Assembly (NCBI GenBank): GCA_019636055.1 | Contig: JAHBYH010000001.1 | Span: 372,001-436,000 of the forward strand | Reading direction: 5' to 3' | Length of the DNA stretch: 64,000 nucleotides | Source of the DNA: Candidatus Paracaedibacteraceae bacterium | Lineage (GTDB): Bacteria; Pseudomonadota; Alphaproteobacteria; Paracaedibacterales; Paracaedibacteraceae | Shown here: positions 36,000-43,480 of the stretch, in pieces | Layout: the number at the start of each line of letters is the position of its first letter | Numbering within the stretch: position 1 is the first letter of the stretch | Program-made: the position numbers and the translations under genes | Notes under the pieces: generated by a model | Databases searched by the model: none | Told to the model about the DNA's origin: nothing | Seen by the model: only the letters and a program-made list of their open reading frames with translations

Positions 36000-37169
36000 T
36001 TATTTTCTTCCGCACAAGAAAAGTTGATTAACGACTTTTTGTTGGTCTTCCGTCGTCAGCCCCACATAAAGCGGCAAACTTAAACACTTTGAATAATAAG
36101 ATTCAGCCCCCGGCAGAATAATCTCACCATACAATGCTTTATAGTAAGGTTGATGCGACAACGGGATATAATGAACCTGAGTTCCAATCCCTGCTTTTTT
36201 AAGATGCTCCATCACCTCAGCTCGCGTCATACCCAATTGATTGAAATCAATTAATACTGGGTAGAGATGCCAAGCCGTCTCAGACCACTCATGGTGGTGT
36301 ATTTGCTGAACGATATTATTAGCAGCAAAAGCTTGGTTGTAAAAATCAATCATCGCTTGACGTTGGGCCTTAAAGGTAGCTAGTTTTTTCAGTTGACTCA
36401 ACCCTAGGGCACAGTTGATGTCACTAACTCGGTAGTTATATCCCAAGTCGTGCATTTCATAATACCATACGCCTGTTTCTCCATCATTCAACCACTCAGA
36501 TGGATGACGAACCATGCCATGGCTCCGCGCTAAACGCATGTTTTTTGCCAAAGCATCATCATTTGTTGTAATCGCCCCACCCTCACCCATCGCAATCGTT
36601 TTAACAGGATGGAAAGAAAATGTCGTGACATCCGAGAATGCATTCGCCCCTACCGGATAGCGAGTTCCATCAATAGTATAGACACTACCAACCGCATGCG
36701 CTGCATCTTCAATGATTTTCAGATTATGTTGACGAGCAACAGTGGCAATTTCTTTAAGTTTTTCGACTTGCCCTGCAAGATGGACGTTGACAACAGCTTT
36801 AAGGTTTTTATCCTTATGAGCCATAATGGCTGCAGATAGTGTTTCGGCTGTCATCAATCCCGTTTTCGGGTCAACATCCACAAAGACAACATCCGCCCCC
36901 ACATAACGAGCCGCATTTGCCGATGCTAGAAAGGTAATAGCAGGGACAAGAACCACATCACCTGAACCAACCCCTAAAGCAAGCAAAGCCAAATGCAACG
37001 CTGTTGTTCCATTTGAACAGGCAATTGTGTGATTGGCTTGTACTTGGCGACCCAGCTCAGCTTCAAAAGCTTCAACAGCTGCACCGCCAGTGAGCCAATC
37101 CCCCTTTAGGACATTGACAACAGTATCAATATCATCTTGAGTTATTTGATGTCGACCATAAGGAATCAT
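36000..37169 (-). CDS. pseC: UDP-4-amino-4,6-dideoxy-N-acetyl-beta-L-altrosamine transaminase
   Basis: PLP aminotransferase of the DegT/DnrJ/EryC1 family, 389 aa, second step of CMP-pseudaminic acid synthesis. It opens IPYGRHQITQDDID as PseC proteins do. It has SNGTTALHLALLALG, PAITFLASANAARYVGA, DAAHAVGS and the cofactor Lys in TFSFHPVKTIAMGEGG. Its start overlaps the pseB stop by one base, which fits sequential action. A product specific to pseudaminic and not legionaminic acid is supported by the partner pseB. Confidence 0.95.
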   Translation of the reverse strand: MIPYGRHQITQDDIDTVVNVLKGDWLTGGAAVEAFEAELGRQVQANHTIACSNGTTALHLALLALGVGSGDVVLVPAITFLASANAARYVGADVVFVDVDPKTGLMTAETLSAAIMAHKDKNLKAVVNVHLAGQVEKLKEIATVARQHNLKIIEDAAHAVGSVYTIDGTRYPVGANAFSDVTTFSFHPVKTIAMGEGGAITTNDDALAKNMRLARSHGMVRHPSEWLNDGETGVWYYEMHDLGYNYRVSDINCALGLSQLKKLATFKAQRQAMIDFYNQAFAANNIVQQIHHHEWSETAWHLYPVLIDFNQLGMTRAEVMEHLKKAGIGTQVHYIPLSHQPYYKALYGEIILPGAESYYSKCLSLPLYVGLTTEDQQKVVNQLFLCGRK

Positions 37170-38176
37170 TATGCGTCAATCATTTCTTGAAGTTGTTCTG
37201 TTGTCAACCAATCATCATTGGTTTCACTAGAATAAACAAAACGTTCTGTTAGGTGCTTATACGGCACATCCTGACGCCAGTCTTTGACAAAACTCGGAAG
37301 AACAACATAGCGATCTTCGGTTTCAACTGTTTGTAATGCCTCATCAGACGTCAACATCCACTCATGGAGTTTTTCACCCGGGCGAATTCCAATAATGTGA
37401 GTCTTAACATCAGACTTAAGTGCCGTTGCTAAATCTGTGATTTTCATACTTGGGATGCGCGGGATAAAGATTTCTCCCCCTTGCATCAATGCCAAGTTCG
37501 ATAGAACAAAATCAACACCTTGAGGTAAAGTAATCCAGAAACGAGTCATCGCATCATCGGTAATCGGCAAAGACTCAACACCATCAGCCAATAGTTTCTT
37601 AAAGAACGGCACAACACTTCCACGGGAACCAACGACGTTACCATAACGAACAGCTGAGAAGATGGTTGGATCTTCACCACGAATATTATTTGCAGCCACA
37701 AAGATCTTCTCTGCCGCAAGTTTACTTGCACCATAGAGATTGATTGGACTAACGGCTTTATCAGTAGAAAGGGCCAGAACCTTTTGAACCCCATTCTTAA
37801 GAGCTGCACGTACGATATTTTCAGCGCCAACAACGTTCGTATTGATGCATTCATACGGATTGTATTCAGCAATCGGAACATGTTTTAGAGCTGCGGCATG
37901 CACCACAATATCAACGCCACGGAATGCCATGTCTAGACGATCAAAATCACGAACATCACCGATAAAGTAACGCATACATGAATATTTCGATTCAGGAAAT
38001 TTTTGAGCCATTTCATATTGCTTTAGCTCATCGCGGGAAAAGATAATCAGCTTTTTAGGTTTATAATTTTCTAAAACCGTTTTGACGAACTGATTTCCAA
38101 ATGACCCAGTCCCACCCGTAACTAAGATTGTTTTGCCATCTAAATCAGGTTTTTTAATAAGAAAGTTTTTAAGCAT
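37169..38176 (-). CDS. pseB: UDP-N-acetylglucosamine 4,6-dehydratase (inverting)
   Basis: First enzyme of CMP-pseudaminic acid synthesis: dehydrates UDP-GlcNAc and inverts C5. It has 335 aa of the extended SDR fold, with the NADP site TGGTGSFG (21-28), FSRDELKQYEMAQ, the ALKHVP hallmark of inverting dehydratases, and the active-site S-T-D-K region ALSTDKAVSPINLYGASKLAAEK, quoted here only by its LYGASK part. There are no N-terminal membrane helices, which sets it apart from membrane PglF types. A 47-base gap separates it from the flippase gene. Confidence 0.96.
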   Translation of the reverse strand: MLKNFLIKKPDLDGKTILVTGGTGSFGNQFVKTVLENYKPKKLIIFSRDELKQYEMAQKFPESKYSCMRYFIGDVRDFDRLDMAFRGVDIVVHAAALKHVPIAEYNPYECINTNVVGAENIVRAALKNGVQKVLALSTDKAVSPINLYGASKLAAEKIFVAANNIRGEDPTIFSAVRYGNVVGSRGSVVPFFKKLLADGVESLPITDDAMTRFWITLPQGVDFVLSNLALMQGGEIFIPRIPSMKITDLATALKSDVKTHIIGIRPGEKLHEWMLTSDEALQTVETEDRYVVLPSFVKDWRQDVPYKHLTERFVYSSETNDDWLTTEQLQEMIDA

Positions 38177-38223
38177 TTTGTTTCCTTTGATTTACGAAGC
38201 TATTCAGGCCATAGACTGAATAG

Positions 38224-39948
38224 TTATTTCTTTTCGATCTCGACGATCTGCCCTTTATCCATTTTTACAATTCGATCACAGTCCTTCAGTGTCGTCAAAC
38301 GATGCGCAATCATAATAACCGTGCGGTTTTGGCTAACTGAATGAATGGTCTCCATCACTTTTGCTTCGGTATCGTTGTCTAGGGCAGATGTTGCTTCGTC
38401 AAAGATTAAGACATCCGGATTGCGATACAAGGCACGCGCAATAGAAATTCGCTGACGCTCTCCCCCTGACAACCGAATACCACGCTCTCCGACAACCGTT
38501 TCAAGCCCTTCAGGCAATTGGTCAATAAATTTACGCAACTGTGCCGCATCAACAGCTTCACTAAGGCGTTGCTCATCGACTTCACTCTCACCAAAAGCAA
38601 TGTTTTGTGCAATCGACGCATCTATCATATTTAAGCTTTGCGGAACATAACCAATATGCTGATGCCACTGCGGAGAATTCGCCGGATATTGACCATCGAT
38701 AACAATACGCCCTTGCTCTGGTTTCAAAAGTCCTAAAATCATGTCGATTAAGGTTGATTTGCCAGAACCAGTTTCCCCTACAACACCAATACACTCACCC
38801 TTTTGAATCGACAACGTCACATTATTTAAGGCTAAGCGTTTTGTGTTCTGATATTTAAAGTTGACATCCTGTACATCAATAGATGACTTAAACGTCAAAT
38901 CTGGTGCATCAACATAAGTATCTTTTAGAAAACTTTGATGATACTCTTGATAGACTCGATCAATGGATGGAATCGTTGATTTAAACAGATTTAACTGGCT
39001 AATCACCCGATTAAGACCAGGCATCAAACGAAATCCCGTATAAAGATAGCCTCCCATAATTCCCATCATGTCACGGGGTGCTTCATGGTTAAAACACATG
39101 ATCGCCACAGCCGCGATAAAAATCCCGATAAACAAGACCTCAATCACCAAGCGGGGCGCAGTTGTAACCGCTGTTTGAATCGCTTGCACATGGGCTTTTG
39201 TTTGAAAATCCTCAGCAACACTATCGATAAACTCACGACGTTTACCCAAAAGAACTATTTCTTTAAAGCCATGAAAAAATTGAACTAACTTACCCCAAGC
39301 TTGTAGATCTGCCGCTTGAAGTTTTTGGCCATACCCATAAAACTTAGGCAACAAATACTTTGTTAAAAACAAGGCAATTATTCCACCAAGAGAAAAAATA
39401 GACACGGCTAGAACAGGATTAATATAAACGATCATACCCACCAGACAAACAAAGATGATTCCTTCTGACAAAATGGTCGCAACAGAAATCATCCCGCTCG
39501 TATAAACAAGATTAGAATCTCCTCCAATGACCTGTGCCCCTTGTGCAGCATTACGTGTCAAATATACGCTATAATCCATATTTGAATAAAGTTCCATCAT
39601 GCGAAGTTTAAAATGGTAACTCATTTTCTGAACAGAAAAGTTTTGGAAGAAAATCTCAAACGCTGCAAAGACATTTTTAAAAAGATAAATAATCCCAACC
39701 ATCAGGGCAACATAAACAACAGCCCGTCCGGCGGAAACAACCTCAACACCATATTTTGCAAAGTATTGTATCCCCAGCTCCGGATCATTCAAAACCTGAG
39801 CAAAAATAATAATAATGGACGCTGTCACCAATTCAAAGACAGATGTACCAACAGCAAATCCGGCAATAGCCAACCACTTGAGTTTTTCTTCCCGCTTGAG
39901 AAGACCTCTCATTTTCTTTAAGGCTGATACAATAGATGGCGTTGACAT
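38224..39948 (-). CDS. ABC transporter (fused permease/ATPase), putative glycan flippase
   Basis: A 574-aa half-transporter. Six transmembrane helices (about 20-320) precede an ATPase domain with Walker A GETGSGKST (about 380), Q-loop GYVPQSLN, signature LSGGERQR, Walker B LIFDEATSALD and switch IAHRLTT. Type IV exporter architecture as in MsbA and the lipid-linked oligosaccharide flippase PglK. At the head of the structural genes it most likely flips the completed lipid-linked glycan. GGAAG gives the ribosome binding site, and the ops-like site ends 10 bases before the ATG. Confidence 0.9.
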   Translation of the reverse strand: MSTPSIVSALKKMRGLLKREEKLKWLAIAGFAVGTSVFELVTASIIIIFAQVLNDPELGIQYFAKYGVEVVSAGRAVVYVALMVGIIYLFKNVFAAFEIFFQNFSVQKMSYHFKLRMMELYSNMDYSVYLTRNAAQGAQVIGGDSNLVYTSGMISVATILSEGIIFVCLVGMIVYINPVLAVSIFSLGGIIALFLTKYLLPKFYGYGQKLQAADLQAWGKLVQFFHGFKEIVLLGKRREFIDSVAEDFQTKAHVQAIQTAVTTAPRLVIEVLFIGIFIAAVAIMCFNHEAPRDMMGIMGGYLYTGFRLMPGLNRVISQLNLFKSTIPSIDRVYQEYHQSFLKDTYVDAPDLTFKSSIDVQDVNFKYQNTKRLALNNVTLSIQKGECIGVVGETGSGKSTLIDMILGLLKPEQGRIVIDGQYPANSPQWHQHIGYVPQSLNMIDASIAQNIAFGESEVDEQRLSEAVDAAQLRKFIDQLPEGLETVVGERGIRLSGGERQRISIARALYRNPDVLIFDEATSALDNDTEAKVMETIHSVSQNRTVIMIAHRLTTLKDCDRIVKMDKGQIVEIEKK

Positions 39949-39958
39949 AATTCTTCCA

Positions 39959-39969
39959 ATGCTACCGCA
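39959..39969 (-). promoter_or_regulatory. ops-like RfaH recruitment site
   Basis: The minus (coding) strand reads TGCGGTAGCAT here, against the enterobacterial ops consensus GGCGGTAGCNT: one mismatch, at the first base. TGC and GCA flank the GGTA loop, so the non-template strand can form the small hairpin that RfaH recognises in E. coli. It lies in the 69-bp gap between the stop of the RfaH-like gene and the flippase start, upstream of all glycan enzymes. Consensus and hairpin are established for E. coli; function here is inferred. Confidence 0.6.
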
Positions 39970-40018
39970 GTCCGGGTGAAAATCAACCAGACTACATCAT
40001 AAATTAATAACTCTATTG

Positions 40019-40519
40019 CTAAGCGCGCTCAACAATAGAAAATGGCAGTGACACATGAGTCTCACGACCTAAGAACTTTAAGAGGACCTGCACCCGTTGC
40101 TGATCCGTCCAAGTTTGCACAATCCCAGTTTGTCCTTCAAAAGCACCGCGTAGAATTTGCACTTCATCTCCGGCAACTAAAGCCAAGGCTCCTTCTACAG
40201 GAAGAATCCCTGCTTCCTCTTGTTGACGCAAAGAATCAATAATACCAGCTGACACAACCGATGGTTTATGAGATTCCCCTGTCAGGACATGACTGACGCC
40301 GCGAGTTCCGTTTAAACTACGCCAAGCATCCCGTGCCAAATCCAATCCGACAAAGACATAGCGAGGAAAAAGAGGTACCAATACTTCATCAACTTTCCGA
40401 GCGTGCTTACGAATTTTCTTGATCTGAGGTAAATATACCTCAAAGCCCTGTTGCAGTAAATTTGTTTTCGCAACATATTCTTTATTGGGCTGAGTTTGAA
40501 TAACACACCAGGAAATCAT
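40019..40519 (-). CDS. RfaH-like NusG-paralogue antiterminator
   Basis: A 166-aa operon-specific elongation factor, the same size as RfaH (162 aa). The NGN domain (1-100) starts SWCVIQTQPNKEY and contains PLFPRYVFVGLD and TRGVSHVL, close to PLFPNYLFV and TRGVSH of E. coli RfaH. A KOW domain follows (GDEVQILRGAFEGQTGIV, about 118-135). It should bind paused RNA polymerase and suppress termination through the following ~20 kb. Whether the C-terminus refolds as in RfaH is not visible. Its start overlaps the regulator gene by 4 bases and an ops-like site follows its stop. Confidence 0.9.
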   Translation of the reverse strand: MISWCVIQTQPNKEYVAKTNLLQQGFEVYLPQIKKIRKHARKVDEVLVPLFPRYVFVGLDLARDAWRSLNGTRGVSHVLTGESHKPSVVSAGIIDSLRQQEEAGILPVEGALALVAGDEVQILRGAFEGQTGIVQTWTDQQRVQVLLKFLGRETHVSLPFSIVERA

Positions 40520-41094
40520 TTAGTTCCCCTTGAAATATGCAACAATGGAAGCGTCAAAATTTTATCTGGCACAATCAAACGACTGATGGTGTTATAAGTT
40601 GCTTGTGGCTCCACCACATCAGTTACCAAAACCCGATCAAAGTTAGTCAGATCATCATGGCAACTTACCACTTGAATTTTGATTTTATAAGACGTGCTAA
40701 CAAGTTCTGCAATATCCGCAAGATCCCCTGCCCCAATCAAGGCCAATGACGCAACATCTTGAGACTGACACAATTGAAAGACCACATCGCATTGATTCTT
40801 GGCATCCCTAAAAAAACTCATGGATCGCGTCAAATAGTCACGAACCATAATTGTTTTCTCTCGCATTCCCTCAGGCGTTAAGAAGTATTTAATTCGTCTT
40901 GGTGAGATTTGACTCACGCGAATCCAACCTTTAGACGCGCATTTTTTAAGATACTGATTCATCAAACCCAAGGCAATTCCCAATTCATCGGCCATGGATC
41001 GTTGAGTCAATACAGGATTGCGCTCAATCTCAGTCAAGAGATGAACCAAAACTTTGGTTTCTGTTTCTTCGCGTGTATCCTGAAAGGCTGCCAT
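40516..41094 (-). CDS. Winged-helix regulator of the surface-glycan operon
   Basis: A 192-aa regulator. The N-terminal winged helix (about 10-85; NPVLTQRSMADELGIALGLM, then KGWIRVSQISPRRIKYFLT) resembles the MarR-type regulators that head exopolysaccharide clusters. Residues about 100-190 form an alpha/beta domain (VASLALIGAGDLADIAELV) of unknown ligand, longer than most relatives. It is the first gene of the leftward operon and is coupled to the RfaH-like gene. A perfect palindrome just upstream is the likely binding site, so autoregulation of the whole operon is expected by inference. Confidence 0.8.
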   Translation of the reverse strand: MAAFQDTREETETKVLVHLLTEIERNPVLTQRSMADELGIALGLMNQYLKKCASKGWIRVSQISPRRIKYFLTPEGMREKTIMVRDYLTRSMSFFRDAKNQCDVVFQLCQSQDVASLALIGAGDLADIAELVSTSYKIKIQVVSCHDDLTNFDRVLVTDVVEPQATYNTISRLIVPDKILTLPLLHISRGTK

Positions 41095-41111
41095 TTAAAG
41101 ATTTGATATTA

Positions 41112-41136
41112 TTTTGTTCATGAACAAAACATAATA
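41112..41136 (-). promoter_or_regulatory. Operon promoter with 18-bp palindromic operator
   Basis: Bases 41112-41129 are a perfect palindrome, TTTTGTTCA followed by its complement. On the minus strand TATTAT (41136-41131) sits directly upstream as -10, so the palindrome would cover the transcription start, a typical repressor position. The -35 (CCCTTG, 17 bases further) is poor. It precedes the winged-helix gene by 17 bases. Confidence 0.6.
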
Positions 41137-41246
41137 TGGGAATAGCATTTTTGCAAGGGAAGTTTTAACCCTTGTTTCCCTCTTTTCTTTTGATTTAAAT
41201 AACTTTAAAGTGATTGATATACCACTTAAACCTTTGGAACCAGATC

Positions 41247-42008
41247 ATGTCAGAACAATCTAAGTCATCAGGGCTTTTATCACAAACCGGATTAGGCATA
41301 GCCTTAGGTATAGCCCTAATTGTCTGCACAGCACTTGCTACAAAAACCTATATTACGATTAAAGAGTCGCAAAATTATATCCAAGTTAAGGGATATGCAG
41401 AAAAGCCGATTGTCTCAGAAAGTGGTATTTGGTCAGGTACCATCAATGCAAGCAATGCTAATGCGGTTAATGCCTACAAAGCCATCGAAGAACAAAAACA
41501 AATAATGTTAAATCTTCTTAAAAAGGAAGGATATCCTCAAGATGATATTACTTGGGGAGCAATTTACCGCATTGCTGTTTATAAAAAGAGCCCTGACGGA
41601 CAATATACAACCAATGAAATAGAAAGATACGAGCTATCACAAAACGTTGAAGTTGTATCCAAAGACGTCCAAAAATTATCAGGACTCCCTGCTAAGATTA
41701 ATGATCTGAACCTCCAGGGACACGACGTTAGCGCTGGCTCTGTTCGGTTTTACTACCCCAGCGATAAACTTGACGCTTTAAAAGTCAGTCTTCTTGCTGA
41801 CGCCAGTAAAAGCGCTAAGGAACGGGCAGACCAATTCGCCCTCAATAGCGGAAATAAAATTGGACGCCTCTTAAATGCACGACAAGGCGTATTCCAAGTC
41901 ACAGCACCGAACTCAAGCGACATCTCTGACTACGGAACCTATGACACGTCGTCCATCAACAAAGTCGTGAAAATTGTAGTTACCATGACTTATAGCGTCA
42001 AAGAATAA
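41247..42008 (+). CDS. SIMPL domain (DUF541) protein, membrane-anchored
   Basis: A 253-aa protein of the SIMPL/YggE (DUF541) family. The start at 41247 puts a transmembrane helix at about residues 14-37. A codon at 41214 is also in frame but adds only a polar leader. The family signature appears as IQVKGYAEKPIVSESGIW and the C-terminal KSAKERADQFALNSGNKIG (shortened here as AKERADQFA). Members are periplasmic or membrane-bound and linked to oxidative stress, but their biochemical role is unsettled. It is isolated: divergent from the glycan operon and convergent with the HlyD gene (2-base gap). Confidence 0.85.
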   Translation: MSEQSKSSGLLSQTGLGIALGIALIVCTALATKTYITIKESQNYIQVKGYAEKPIVSESGIWSGTINASNANAVNAYKAIEEQKQIMLNLLKKEGYPQDDITWGAIYRIAVYKKSPDGQYTTNEIERYELSQNVEVVSKDVQKLSGLPAKINDLNLQGHDVSAGSVRFYYPSDKLDALKVSLLADASKSAKERADQFALNSGNKIGRLLNARQGVFQVTAPNSSDISDYGTYDTSSINKVVKIVVTMTYSVKE

Positions 42009-42010
42009 GT

Positions 42011-43480
42011 TCAGCGCTCAGTAAAAGATCGATCGAACGTCTTTAAAATGGGTTTCAAGATGAATGCCATGACTGTGCGACGCCCTGTTTCGATATCCAC
42101 GTTAACCTGCATCCCAGCGTTAATGTGGAGTTTCTTTCCATAGTGCTCGAGATAATTCTTCTTGGCACGAATATCGACTCGGAAATAAGGGCGTTCTTGT
42201 TTGTCCATTAAGGCATCGGCACTAACATTTTCGACAACTCCATCCAGTTGCCCATATATGGTAAAATCAAAAGTTGTGACTTTAATACGTACAGGCATAT
42301 CTTTATGAACAAATCCAACATCATCCGGGGCAATTTTTGCTTCGATTAATAACTCATCATCTTGCGGAACAATCGTCATAATATCTTGTCCCGCTTGGAT
42401 AACACCACCTTGAGTTTTGACAAGAGTTTCTTTCACAATTCCATCAATAGGTGACTTAATGTCTTGACGTTCCATGCGATCAATCATAATCGCTTTATTA
42501 CTAGCAGTCTCTGCCAACTTAAACTCAGTATCTTTAAGTTCTCGTTGGGTTTGCGTATCATAATCTGATTTTACTTTTTTAATTTTTTGTTGAGACTGCT
42601 CAATAGCTGCTTTGAACTTTGGAAGCTGCTCGTTCAATGATGACATCTGACTTTTCAGCTCCAGCAATGCTTTTTTAGCTTCGATATACCGTAATTTAGA
42701 ATATAACCCTTTTTCTGTTAGTTTTTGCGTAATTGTTGCCTGCTCTTCAGATAAGGGTAATTGTTCCTTAAGGAATTTTTCTTTTTCCTGAGCTTCTTTT
42801 AAAGCAGATTTTGCCGCCTCTAATTCTTTTTCAGCAATAACAGTATCATCTTTATATTTAGCAATAGCTGCATTATAGAGATCAATCTCTTGCTTAACAA
42901 GGTCAGGTAATTTTTGAACAAGATCCTCTGATGGTATAAAAGGTTGATTATTAGCTTGAGCTTTAACGCGTTGAATCGTAAGCTGAAGCCGCGCCTCATC
43001 TTCTTTATATTCCTTTAGTTTCGCTGCTGTTTGAGTAGAGTCAAGCTTAGCGATAATCTGCCCTCGTTTAACCCCATCACCCTCTTTCACAAGGATATCC
43101 GTCAGAATTCCCCCCTCAAGATTATCAATAACCTGAAGTCGTTTAGATGGCACAACCTGCCCTATTCCTTTGACCGTCTCATTAATATGAAAGAAACTCG
43201 CCCATAAAACAAAGATAACAAGGCCCCAACTAATAACACGCAAAATAAGACCCGATGGATTTGCTTCATATTTCTTCAAGATATCCTGTGTAAATAAACG
43301 ATGACCTTCCGTCTGCTGAACAGTTTCACGATCCAAAGATCGATGTAAATATGCCTCTATTCTGACAGCAATATTTTGCTTAAAATTGGCTAAGAACACT
43401 AAGAGCTTATTCCAGCACTTCATTCCTACTTTTACATATCGCTTGAACAACTTAAGAGCTTCCTTTTTGGTCATTTTCAT
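42011..43480 (-). CDS. Type I secretion membrane fusion protein, HlyD family
   Basis: A 489-aa periplasmic adaptor linking an inner-membrane ABC exporter to a TolC-like channel. It has a cytoplasmic N-terminus of about 80 aa, one transmembrane helix (about 78-98), a lipoyl half-motif (VIDNLEGGILTDILVKEGDGV), a long coiled coil (about 150-320, rich in E, K, Q, A), the second lipoyl half (IKSPIDGIVKETLVKTQGG) and a beta-barrel ending DIETGRRTVMAFILKP, the HlyD/LapC type. It overlaps the ABC gene by 4 bases. No outer-membrane partner or RTX substrate is in the window. Confidence 0.93.
   Translation of the reverse strand: MKMTKKEALKLFKRYVKVGMKCWNKLLVFLANFKQNIAVRIEAYLHRSLDRETVQQTEGHRLFTQDILKKYEANPSGLILRVISWGLVIFVLWASFFHINETVKGIGQVVPSKRLQVIDNLEGGILTDILVKEGDGVKRGQIIAKLDSTQTAAKLKEYKEDEARLQLTIQRVKAQANNQPFIPSEDLVQKLPDLVKQEIDLYNAAIAKYKDDTVIAEKELEAAKSALKEAQEKEKFLKEQLPLSEEQATITQKLTEKGLYSKLRYIEAKKALLELKSQMSSLNEQLPKFKAAIEQSQQKIKKVKSDYDTQTQRELKDTEFKLAETASNKAIMIDRMERQDIKSPIDGIVKETLVKTQGGVIQAGQDIMTIVPQDDELLIEAKIAPDDVGFVHKDMPVRIKVTTFDFTIYGQLDGVVENVSADALMDKQERPYFRVDIRAKKNYLEHYGKKLHINAGMQVNVDIETGRRTVMAFILKPILKTFDRSFTER

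Noticed and set aside
41154-41174. CAAGGG...CCCTTG inverted repeat upstream of the glycan operon
   Set aside because: Only 6 bp with a 9-base spacer; too short to call next to the much stronger 18-bp palindrome.
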